Shown here one piece after another: positions 26,901-38,900 of a stretch of 64,000 bases of DNA. The DNA lies in the NCBI GenBank assembly GCA_030248195.1, contig JASAND010030543.1, positions 1-64,000 of the forward strand, written 5' to 3'. Source of the stretch: Trissonchulus latispiculum. Taxonomy: Eukaryota; Nematoda; Enoplea; Enoplida; Ironidae. The notes beneath the pieces are model-generated. The model had not been told where the DNA came from. It worked only from the letters and a program-made list of their open reading frames with translations, and searched no databases. The position numbers were made by a program, and so were the translations under genes. How positions within the stretch are numbered: position 1 is the first letter of the stretch; each line of letters starts with the position of its first letter.

Positions 26901-29900
26901 TTTACAACCTCACCACCACCCATATTACTTTTTCATGCTCCGGAGGAGCATTTTAATTACTTGTCCTTCTGTCGTTTTAAAGGTTCCCTTTCCAGTTGTG
27001 TGCTTACTTATATAAGGAGCTTGAAAAATGCCGTAGGCAATTTGTATGCAAAATTTTAGCCTTCCAGCTATCTCCAGCAGCTTGAACCGGGAACAGCTTC
27101 AACTTTGAACCAGTTGAACTAGATCTGGTCAGCCGTGGGTCGCCTCAAAAGTCCTCAAAAGCTCAAAAGTCGCCTCGCCAAGGGCTTTCATTTGATACCA
27201 AACATGACCACTTTTGAAGACTTTCAGTTTTGACCCACACCGGACCCACTGTGGGTGGGGCACCAACCCACAAGTCGGTGGGACCACTTTTCGTGGGTGG
27301 TATAATGACAAAAGTTGATCGCCTCGCCAAGGGCTTTCATTTGATATCCAACTTGACCACTTTTGAAGACTTTCATTTTTGACCCACGGCCTGGGGGGGC
27401 CAGGGGGACTGTGGTGGGGGATGACAAAAGTTGATCGCCTCGCCAAGGGCTTTCATTTGATATCCAACTTGACCCACTTTTGTTCACCGGACCCACTGTG
27501 GGTGGGGCAGACAACCACATTTCGGTGGGTCCACTTTTCGTGGGTGGTATAATGACAAAAGTTGATCGCCTCGCCAAGGGCTTTCATTTGATACCCAACT
27601 TGACCACTTTTGAAGACTTTCATTTTTGACCCACACCGGACCCACTGTGGGTGGGGCACCCACCCACAAGTCGGTGGGGCCACTTTTCGTGGGTGGTATA
27701 ATGACAAAAGTTGATCGCCTCGCCAAGGGCTTTCATTTGATACCCAACTTGACCACTTTTGAAGACTTTCATTTTTGACCCACACCGGACCCACTGTGGG
27801 TGGGGCACCCACCCACAGGTCGGTGGAGCCACTTTTTGTGGGTGGCATAATGACAAAAGTTGATCGCCTCGCCAAGGGCTTTCATTTGATACCCAACTTG
27901 ACCACTTTTGAAGACTTTCATTTTTGACCCACACCGGACCCACTGTGGGTGGGGCACCCACCCACAGGTCGGTGGGGCCACTTTTTGTGGGTGGCATAAT
28001 GACAAAAGTTGATCGCCTCGCCAAGGGCTTTCATTTGATACCAAACTTGACAACTTTTGAAGACTTTCATTTTTGACCCACACCGGACCCACTGTGGGTG
28101 GGCGCTGTGGGTCAGGGGCCACATCCACCGACCTCGGCAGTATGCTCATCGTTTTCCGCGACCCCGATTTACTTTATATGGGTACCACCAAACGCCCAAA
28201 AACGCCATTTTTAGTGACTTTTAGGCCATTTCTAGTAAAAGTGGGACTTAGAAACTTTTCGCCCAAACAGGCCAAAAAATGCAAAGTTTGGGCCCATCTC
28301 CTGAAAGCTACAGAGCGAAATTAAAAAATCCCCCTCGTTACTTTGAGCGCATAGTCCCAAATATTCAAATAAAATAAACCAAACCGATCTAGCTGCTAGC
28401 CTGTGAAAAAAGTTGATTTCAACCGAAGTGCCAAAATAGCGAAAGTCCGACTTTGGGGCCTTGGCACAGAGCCAAAGTTGGCCGAGTGCCAAAATGACCT
28501 TCGTTTGGTAGCATGGGGGGATACTGTCTACCAACATATCATAGTAGCATTGGACCAAAATGCCCACATCGTTCCAACACTTCGCTAGAAAATGCACTTC
28601 CAATAAGCGTTATTAACCGAGAAAAAAAACAACCGCACGGTAACTATCGCCTAGTGCAAAATTTCGAAGTTCCGAATTTTAACCAAAAGTATGGTGATAC
28701 TTGTAGTACTACTCGAGTACTTTACGATGGTAACCTTTTTACCCCTCCCGGACCTCTAATTAGCTGGCACCAGGCCCACACGGTCTCAGGGGCCGGGAGA
28801 GGTACACACATAATATGGAGGCGCATCGCGCCCCTACATAATTTCTTGCTGTTGAGATAAAAATTATTTTATATAAACTATTTTATTATAAACTAATGCC
28901 CTTCTGCAGTTATATGAAAAAATTTCAGACAATTTCATCTTATCTGTAGCTAGTTATAGGCCGTGCTGTACTTCAGCACTTTCCCCATGCACCCCATTCT
29001 ATGGACTATGTAATCGTGCTCAGCGACCCCGATAACCTTTATATGCGTCACACTAAATTAAATGGCTCAAAACTGCATATTTAGGCCTATTTTTGACTAT
29101 TTTCTGTGGAGATGGGACTTAGAAATCTTTCCGAAAATGGCCATTTGGACCGACTTCCTTTGGGCCGACCGCCTGAACGGTCCAGGACCTAAATCAAAAA
29201 TCGGCCAACGTTATGCACTAGTACCCCCTCCGTATATATGTACTTGTTCATGCAACAAACCGCGTGTCTCTAGCTTGTTCCCTGAGCCCTGTGGGCGTGA
29301 CACAAAATGGCCGTTTTTTGGTCAAAAACGCCGTGAGGCCACTTTTGGCCAGTATAAACCTTTCCGGCTGAAAATGTCCACATCTTTCAAACACCTCTGC
29401 ACAAAATAGCCCTTTTCCAAGCGTGACTAACACAGAAAAAAACAAACAGACCTAACTTGTCCGGAAGTGAAAATTTTCACAGTTGAAAATTTTGACCAAA
29501 ACTTTTTTGCAACTTGTTGTACTCGTAGTGTAGATTCCAACGATACCAAACTTGCCGAGTTTCGTTCAGTATTGAGCTGGCACGGTGCCCGAACGAGTCT
29601 CATAGGGCCGCGCAGCGCCTTTTACACCCATATTATAGGGGGTCGCTCTCGCGCCCCCCTATAATAATTATACTGGCATTTTGCTACATTAAACCAAACC
29701 TGTATACCGTTGGATCATCGTAAAATATTCCCAGACAACGAGCTTTGGGTGCGATGGACGTAACTTCGCTGAACGTTGACCCAACAATACAACCATCGTA
29801 GGCACCAGTCAGGAACTTGTAAGCAATTTTACATCGGCCCAAAGGAGGAGGTCTGCTGATACGAACTTCTGGCTGATACAGAAATCCGGAATAAACAATC

Positions 29901-32900
29901 AAACCTAAAAGAATTATGTTAAATTGTAAATAAGTATATATATAAATTCAAAATCGTTGACAAAATTCAATCGAGGACGCTTGTATTAAAACACTCATAC
30001 AGCTCAAATTTAGTTTTTCTAAATCAAAAATGATTGATATATATATATATATATATAAGATGTGCGGAAACAAGGAATCAATCAATATAAAGACTAGCAA
30101 CTCAAATTTTTCCAAAACATATATATTTTTATAAATTATTAGCTTTTTAAATTTTGAGTTTTCAAAAGACGAATTAGTGAGGCACATTCCAGTTGAAGTT
30201 TTAACAGGAGTGAAGGTCAGAATGTGGAAAGCTTGGATTTAGATTTAAGAATAACCTGCCAGTTTTGGAATGATAGAGTTCAATTCAAACTTTGGGGAGA
30301 GATACTGGGCTTATCTGGCTTTTTCCTAGGAAAAAATTTCTGGGGGGAAGTCTGGGGTGCGCCCCCAGGCCTGGGAGATTTCTGATGGGATTTCTGGTGG
30401 GAGGGAGAAACGTTTTTGAAAAATGCTTTAAAAATAGCTATTTTTTGCTGCTGAGCTAAAATATTAAGTATTTTTAACCTAAATTTAAGCTTAAAAAATC
30501 TTAAAAAATGCATAAAAATGTCTAAAATGTCTAAAAGTTTTACAAAAGTTACCCTCAAAATCCTATTTTTCCGGGCACTTTAAAGTTCTGGGGGGAAGGC
30601 CCGAATCCGGGGGGGGGACGAATTTCTGGGGGGACCCCCCCTGTAGGAAAAAAGCCAGCTTATTCTAGGGATCTGTCTCTGGGGCAAGGAATTGGGGGGG
30701 GGCCAATCTAATACATATAAAAACACATTTTTCTACCACACACTTCGCACTCATTTTTAAAGAAAAAAAGCGAGCTAATTTGATGCATTGCTGTACAAAT
30801 TGCTCATTTTTTGCTCAATGTTTTCTAGCGGGTGGCAATAATGCCCTGGAATGGCCGTATCTACGCTAGTGTCTATAACGTATATATAGTCAAGCGGGGA
30901 AAAACCCATTTTAATTTTAATATGCGGGAAAAAACCCACCTCCAGTGTGGGCTTACCGAGCTATATGAGCTATATCATATAAGCTATATAGGATTTTAAT
31001 AGCCTATCATGAAGAGCGTCCAAAATAAGTCTAGAGGCTGCATTATTGTTGCTCCCGCTGCTTCCCTGCAAATTTTTTGGGACTTTGAAAATTTTGGCCT
31101 GTTCAAGTGCCGAAATTTGGCAAACTTTGGCTGGCCACCCTGAACTACTGGAAAGACATAGACCAAAGCGGATTGTATGTATGAGTAGGGCATCTGTTTG
31201 GCTTCATGAAAATATATATGCCACACTGCTCTAACCCCTCCGGTGCGATCTGGGGGTGACCTAGAGTTGGCGGGAAAAACCCATCGGCGGGAACTTTTCA
31301 AAATTGGATATTTTTCTAACCGTAAGCAGGAAACGTCAAACTAATACATACATTAGTGCTTATAGATTAAGCTGGTATATATAGGTTTTACCTCGGTTCG
31401 TTCTGTTATGGGTGGTCCAGGGGGTCTAAATCGGAAATGGTGCCATTTCAAGCCAAAATTTCAATTTTGGCCAAAAATGCTATTTTTGACTTAAAATGGG
31501 TCTAGCTTGGCTCTAAATACAGGAAAAACACGTTTTCTACACGATAGGATGCTTAAACCGCCGAAATAAACAGTTTCAAAAAATTTCCAAAATTTGCCTA
31601 TTTTTATATACGTATATCATGGGGTAGTTCGGAGAGCACCCCATAATATGAGCTAAAACGGTCAAATACAGCCTTTGAAAACGTTAATTAAGCAAAACTA
31701 ATTAACGGTAAGGAGTTGAGAGCTAAAATTGCATTTCTGAAATCTCCAGGCCAAGAGCTTTTGAATGATACCAAACTTGCCCGGAAAAAATGAACTTTGA
31801 AAAAATCATTTTCGTTACAGCCACTTTGTATGTGTGGTTTTTTTTTCTGTTGTGTTCGTCCTTTACGCTTTTGTACAATTTTGTGTCAACGGATTTTTCA
31901 CATGGCTTATGGTGGTAACCTTTACCTATTATTATCTTGTTAGCATAACCATAGGAGACCTGTTCACTATTGATTATTTTTGCCCAATTTGGCTCCTAGC
32001 GATTTTTACAGACTGTCAAACATGGGGTTGCGAAGCGTTTGGACTTAGAAATTTTTTCGAGGCCCCAACTTGCAAAATTGTCAAAAAGTCGTCTAAAATA
32101 GCGTGTCTCGACCATTTGGTGGTGCGCATACTATAGTAAATCGGGGGTGCTGAAAACGATGAGCATATCGCCGAAACCGACAGATGTGACCCTCGGGCTG
32201 CATGGCCCCGTGGTTCCCTCGCCCAGGGTCAAATGAAAGAACAAACAGAAACTAAGATTGTTACTACAGCACCTCGGTACCCAAAAAATACGGTCCCGAG
32301 GTGGGGATCGACCCAGACCCTTTGGCTGTCTAGGCCAACGCTCTACCGATTGGAGCCGCGGGCACAATCGAACCAAGCACTAAGTTGGAATTCGTTCCCA
32401 AACTGTAGTGACATTTTAGACGACGCTTTCGCGCCAGCCCACACAGTCTGATGGGCAAGACATTGGGAAAAGTCCCCAAAAACAGCTATTTTCGGCCATT
32501 TGGTGGCGCCCATATATAGGAAATCGGGGTCGCTGAAAACGATGAGCATATCGCCGAAACCGACGGATGTGACCCTCGGGCCTTCATGGCACCCGTGGTT
32601 CCTCGCCCAGGGTCAAAGTTGGGAAAAGTCCCCAAAAACAGCTACTTTCGGCCATTTGGTGGTGCCCATGAATAGTAAATCGGGGTCGCTGAAAACGATG
32701 AGCATACTGCCGATACCGTCCGAAGTGACCACTGGTCAGCACGGCTCCCGTGGTTCCTCGCCCGGGGTCAAAGTTGGGAAAACTCACTATAAACAGCGGT
32801 TTTCGGCGTTTTGGTTGGGGGCATATATAGTAAATCGACTACGCTCGTTTCAATGGACATATTGCCGAAACCAATGGAAGTGACCAGTGGTCACTACGGC

Positions 32901-35900
32901 CTAGGGGGCCTATTGACCACTGGTCAAACGGCCTAAAACAGCGTTTTTGGCGTTTTGGCCGGGGGCATATATAGTAAATCGACTACGCTCGTTTCAATGG
33001 GCATATTGCCGAAACCGATGGAAGTGACCAGTGGTCACTACGGCCTAGGGGACCTATTGACCACTGGTCAAACGGCCTAAAACAGCGTTTTTTGGCGTTT
33101 TGGCCGGGGGCATATATAGTAAATCGACTACTCTCGTTTCAATGGGCATATTGCCGAAACCGATGGAAGTGACCACTGGTCACTATGGCCTCGGGGGCCT
33201 ATTGACCACTGGTCAAATGGCCTAAAACAGCGTTTTTCGGCGTTTTGGTCGGGGGCATATATAGTATATCGACTACGCTCGTTTCAATGAGCATATTGCC
33301 GAAACCGATGGAAGTGACCAGTGGTCACTACAGCCTAGGGGTCCTATTGCCCACTGGTCAAACGGCCAAAACAGCGTTTTGGTCGGGGGCATATATAGTA
33401 AATCGACTACGCTCGTTTCAATGGGCATATTGCCGAAACCGATGGAAGTGACCAGTGGTCACTACGGCCTAGGGGACCTATTGACCACTGGTCAAACGGC
33501 CTAAAACAGCGTTTTTTGGCCGGGGGCATATATAGTAAATGACTACGCTCGTTTCAATGGGCATATTGCCGAAACCGATGGAAGTGACCACTGGTCACTG
33601 TGGCCTCGGGGGCCTATTGACCACTGGTCAAACGGCCTAAAACAGCGTTTTTGCGGGTTTGGTCGGGGGCATTTATAGTAAATCGACTACGCTCGTTTCA
33701 ATGGACATATTGCCGAAACCGATGGAAGTGACCAGTGGTCACTACGGCCTAGGGGACCTATTGACCACTGGTCAAACGGCCTAAAACAGCGTTTTTTGGC
33801 CGGGGGCATATATAGTAAATGACTACGCTCGTTTCAATGGGCATATTGCCGAAACCGATGGAAGTGACCAGTGGTCACTACGGCCTAGGGGACCTATTGA
33901 CCACTGGTCAAACGGCCTAAAACAGCGTTTTTTGGCGTTTTGGCCGGGGGCATATATAGTAAATCGACTACTCTCGTTTCAATGGGCATATTGCCGAAAC
34001 CGATGGAAGTGACCACTGGTCACTATGGCCTCGGGGGCCTATTGACCACTGGTCAAATGGCCTAAAACAGCGTTTTTCGGCGTTTTGGTCGGGGGCATAT
34101 ATAGTATATCGACTACGCTCGTTTCAATGTGCATATTGCCGAAACCGATGGAAGTGACCAGTGGTCACTACGGCCTAGGAGACCTATTGACCACTGGTCA
34201 AACGGCCTAAAACAGCGTTTTTGTCGGGGGCATATATAGTAAATCGACTACGCTCGTTTCAATGGGCATATTGCCGAAACCGATGGAAGTGACCAGTGGT
34301 CACTACGGCCTAGGGGACCTATTGACCACTGGTCAAACGGCCTAAAACAGCGTTTTTTGGCCGGGGCATATATAGTAAATGACTACGCTCGTTTCAATGG
34401 GCATATTGCCGAAACCGATGGAAGTGACCACTGGTCACTGTGGCCTCGGGGGCCTATTGACCACTGGTCAAACGGCCTAAAACAGCGTTTTTGCAGGTTT
34501 GGTCGGGGGCATTTATAGTAAATCGACTACGCTCGTTTCAATGGACATATTGCCGAAACCGATGGAAGTGACCAGTGGTCACTACGGCCTAGGGGACCTA
34601 TTGACCACTGGTCAAACGGCCTAAAACAGCGTTTTTGGCGGTTTGGTCGGGGCATTTATAGTAAACCGACTACGCTCGTTTCAATGGGCATATTGCCGAA
34701 ACCGATGGAAGTGACCAGTGGTCACTACGGCCTAGGGGACCTATTGACCACTGGTCAAATGGTCTAAAACAGCGTTTTTCGGCGTTTTGGTTGGGGCATA
34801 TATAGTAAATCGACTACACTCGTTTCAATGGGCATATCGCCGAAACCGACGGATGTGACTCGGAAAACAGCGGTGGGTGGGTCCTGAGTGGGTCAAAATG
34901 AGATCGAATATGCTGCCACGTACTCTACAGCAATACCAAAAATGGAAGAAGACAAGTAGGAAAAATGCTCCTTGCAGTCGCATGTAAAATGCAATATGAG
35001 CTAAGGGCAGCATTTAAATACGTAAAAGACAAGAGTTGAAATACTTAATATGAGCCAGCATCTAAATGGGTAGAAGACAAGATTCAAAATGCTTAATATG
35101 AGCCAGCATTTAAATGACTAAAAGACAAGATTTAAATGCTTAATATGAGCAGCTCGCTTTCTCGGGCTCATATTGACGCCACATTTACAGCCACTGAAAT
35201 GGCTCCTTCAAGGCCCGTTATTTTCGCAAATGTGACGTGCGTCAAATTCCTATTTATTTGTCAAGTTGTCTAACCACAAGATAACTCTAAGCAATTTAAT
35301 TAAAACAAACGCTTTTATTTCGAAAACGTATTACTTGTCAGCTTATTTCTGTACTTACAGTCCAGTTCATCTCTTTCAGAAGTCAGTTATAGCAAGCTGC
35401 CAGCTGAAATCGCACTAGTATGTAAGCTAAACTATATATATATATATAACGTAATATAACAAGCGCTATAATATGCGGGGCTTGAGCTATAACGTCATTA
35501 CGACTACGTGCTGAATAAGGATCTGACAGTTCCTGCAGTTGTCTTTATAGCGACTAATAGAGACGTTTAGGTCAGGAGATGTGTATATACATTTTAGTCG
35601 ACATTTCTTGACCCTCACTGAGTACCTTGAGGTTTACTTACAAGCTTGAAGGCGTCAATATGAGCCCGAGAAAGCGAGCTGCTCATATTAAGCATTTAAA
35701 TCTTGTCTTTTAGACATTTAAATGCTGGCTCATATTAAGCATTTTGAATCTTGTCTTCTACCCATTTAGATGCTGGCTCATATTAAGTATTTCAACTCTT
35801 GTCTTTTACGTATTTAAATGCTGCCCTTAGCTCATATTGCATTTTACATGCGACTGCAAGGAGCATTTTTCCTACTTGTATATATATATATATGTGAGTG

Positions 35901-38900
35901 TTAAACATACCAAATTTTCAAATTTCATTTTTTTCTGAAATTTTTCAAAAATATTGGTATTTTTCGATGTAGATCAACTAAAAACAACCCTCTTTTTCGA
36001 ATGGCACCGTCAAAATTGTTCTGGCACGCTTCCAGCAAAAAATCCGGGTGGGTTTTTTCCGGCCGATGGGGTCTTTCCTGCCTTGGGTTTTTTCTCTACA
36101 CGGAAAACTTTAATTTCTCCATAACGACAGAGTCTAGAGAGACAAACTATACCTCATTCGAAAGCTTAGGGCAAACCCTAATTAAATTATATACGCAGTA
36201 TCAAAGTCCTATCAAAATACAGCCCAAACCAGTCGAAAGTTCTGGTCGAAGAAAGAAAAGTTGGGTTTTTCCCGCTTGATTATGTAGATATATATACGTA
36301 TTCAGTAAGTTTAGATTTAGAAAAATAAAATTTGAGCTGAGATCTGAGATAACTGATACTGAGCTAACAAAAAGCTGGAGAGAAAAACGAATTTACGATG
36401 CGTGTTTAACATCCCTGAAATTATATATATAAAAATTAGTGATGGGCTCTGGATATCCGGATAATTTGTACATCCGGATAATATCCGATTTGAGAATAAT
36501 ATCCGGATATCCGGATATCCGTGTACTTTTCAGTCAAAGCAATGAAAAATTAGCAAATTTTTGACAAAAATTCCAAAAATTGTAAAATATTTTTTAAAAA
36601 TTCATCTGAAAATATTTTTGAAACGAAGTTTGCGGCTTGGTTGCATTATAGACATTCACAGCTTGCCGAAAAATTGACAGAAAAATTGAAAATTTAACTG
36701 CAAAATCGAAAAATCTCTTGAAGTTAAGTTTGGAATAGGCGGATAACCGGATATCCGTTAACGCAAAATAGGCGGATATCCGGATATGAAAAAATATCCG
36801 GTGCCCATCACTAATAAAAATATAAGAAGAATCGACTTTTAAACAAGATTAATTAATGACGAAACAGTTTTTGGTTGACGCTGTGTTGGACGTTGGACCA
36901 CCCCCCTGGATACGCCCCTGGTTGTGTACCCAGCTTGCTGGGTCTTGTCTTGTCAGATGGAACTAAGGCTTTCCTGGAAGACCGCTACTGCCATGTCCAA
37001 TATGAGGACTTCAATAGCCCATCCCGCCGCTTCAAAAGCGGTGTCCCGCAAGGGTGCGTCCTCTCGCCAACTCTTTTCCTGATCTTTATAAATTCCATCA
37101 CTCACCGCCTCCCAGCCGACGTGTCCACCTCCCTGTTTGCTGATGACCTTGCGGTCTGGACTCAAAGCTCCAGCCTGCCGCAAGCCGAAGCCTGCATGCA
37201 GACGGCGCTCAACGAAATTATGGACTGGTCAGTAAACAACAAAATGGAAATCAACGTCGAAAAGTGTGAAACTACTGTTTTCACTACTTGGAACAAAGAA
37301 CAGTCCTATCGACCACGTCTCCACCTCCACAACCAGCCAGTACCATTCAACAAACATCCAGTGTTTCTGGGAATCCGCTTTGATCCAACCTTGTCATTCC
37401 GCGCTCACATAGACTCCGTCATCCAGAAGGTCAGAAAGCGCACAAATGTCCTCCGTGCCCTCACTGGTACTCGCTGGGGCTGCCAAAAAGAAGATATGCG
37501 TATTGTCTATCTGACCTATATTAGCTCAGCGATAGAATACTGTGCAGCCTCGTGGATGGGAACAACTGCCTCCTCGAACCTCGCTCGCCTTCAAGCAGTT
37601 CAGAATGAAGCTTCGCGGATAATCACTGGATGCCCGTCTGCATCCCCTGCAGACCTCACCCAGCACGAAGCAAATCTCATCCCACTCAAATATCGTGCGA
37701 AATACCATGTCGGGAGGGCTTTTGAGCGCTGTCGACGCCTGCCTACTGATAATCCGGTAAAGTCCTCCAGCGAAGGAACGACTCGCCAGCGCCTGTCCAG
37801 CCAGCCCTCCTGGAGGGAGTTGGGTAGGGAAATTGTCCAAACCCTGCCCACCTCCCACCTACCAGCGGAGGATCTGAAACCTACAGGCGAAATCCCACCA
37901 TGGATGTTTCCTCAAAACCTGGAGATTACAGAAACGGAATGCCGCCGTTCTGACGCTCCCTGCCGTATAAAATCAGCAATCCAGGCGGCCATGAACCACT
38001 CGGAGTTGCCTGACGTGGAAATCTACACCGACGGTTCAGCGGAAAACGGCAGATTCAATGGCGGTGCTGGAATCCACATAATTCACCATAGAACGGGCAA
38101 GCGGCGGAATATCTCTGAACCGGCCGGCAAAGTGACCTCTAGCTACAAGGCTGAATTTGTGGCTCTGCACAGGTCTCTGCAATGGCTCCAGGAAGTTGCT
38201 GAACCGGAAGATAGGTCCATCCATATCTACACCGATTCCAAGTCTCTGGTTCACCGACTCAGAAATGGCCCCGCTAAAGCTGTCACTCTCACGGAACACA
38301 GTATTTGGAATCTGCTGTGTCAGCTGCTAGCGGCCGAGTCTAGGACTATCCGGCTAACCTGGATCCCCGGCCATCAAGCTGTGGCCGGAAATGACTATGC
38401 GGATCAGCTGGCAAAATCAGGTTCCAGCTTATCCCAGACCGATACTGCTATTGACCTTCCTGTGGCCCAGAACCAACTGCGGGGTCTCCTCAGAGATGAA
38501 TGGAGATCTACTCTTAAATCTGACCGCCTGGACAATATTTTCCCTCCGCCGCCTCAACACCTAGAGGCGCCCCTTAGTCGCTCGGATCGCTCCATCCTGT
38601 CACAACTCCGAATTGGCGGGTTTAGTCCAATTCTAAACTGGTATAAACATAGGATTGGGGCGGTAGATTCACCTGACTGTACATACTGTCCCGGGACTAC
38701 AGATGATCTACGCCATGCCCTCCTATACTGCCAAAGGGGGGATGCCGCCCGCTTGCGGTTCCTGGGACCTGGCCCCTCCCTGGACGCGCTTTGGTCCTCT
38801 CCGGTGCAGGTTATTGCCTACCTCAGGGAATGCGGCCGGCTACCAGCCGTCCGGGCCCATTGATCTCATCAACGGCCGGAAGCAATCATCATCATCATCA

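Larger units (their letters stand above)
32140..32800. repeat. Diverged satellite units, about 175 bp
   Basis: Three units share TCGCTGAAAACGATGAGCAT, CGCCGAAACCGACGGATGTG and CCGTGGTTCCTCGCCCAGGG, and lead directly into the tighter 140-bp array on the right. The first unit is interrupted by a SINE-like insertion at 32234-32462; without it the flanks GGGTCAAA and TTGGGAAAAG join as in the other units. Confidence 0.75.

Noticed and set aside
27129..28149. A ladder of overlapping minus-strand frames beginning MARRSTFVI
   Set aside because: They are the same 149-bp repeat read in three frames. Period not divisible by three, no domain, and the frames track the array exactly.
32292..32363. A functional tRNA-Ser
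   Set aside because: Class I shape with no long variable arm, a missing linker, a short T-loop and two failed acceptor pairs. Better explained as a SINE head.
32821..34850. CRISPR-like regularly spaced palindromic repeats
   Set aside because: Whole monomers, including the stretches between palindromes, are conserved. There are no unique spacers and the context is an animal intron.
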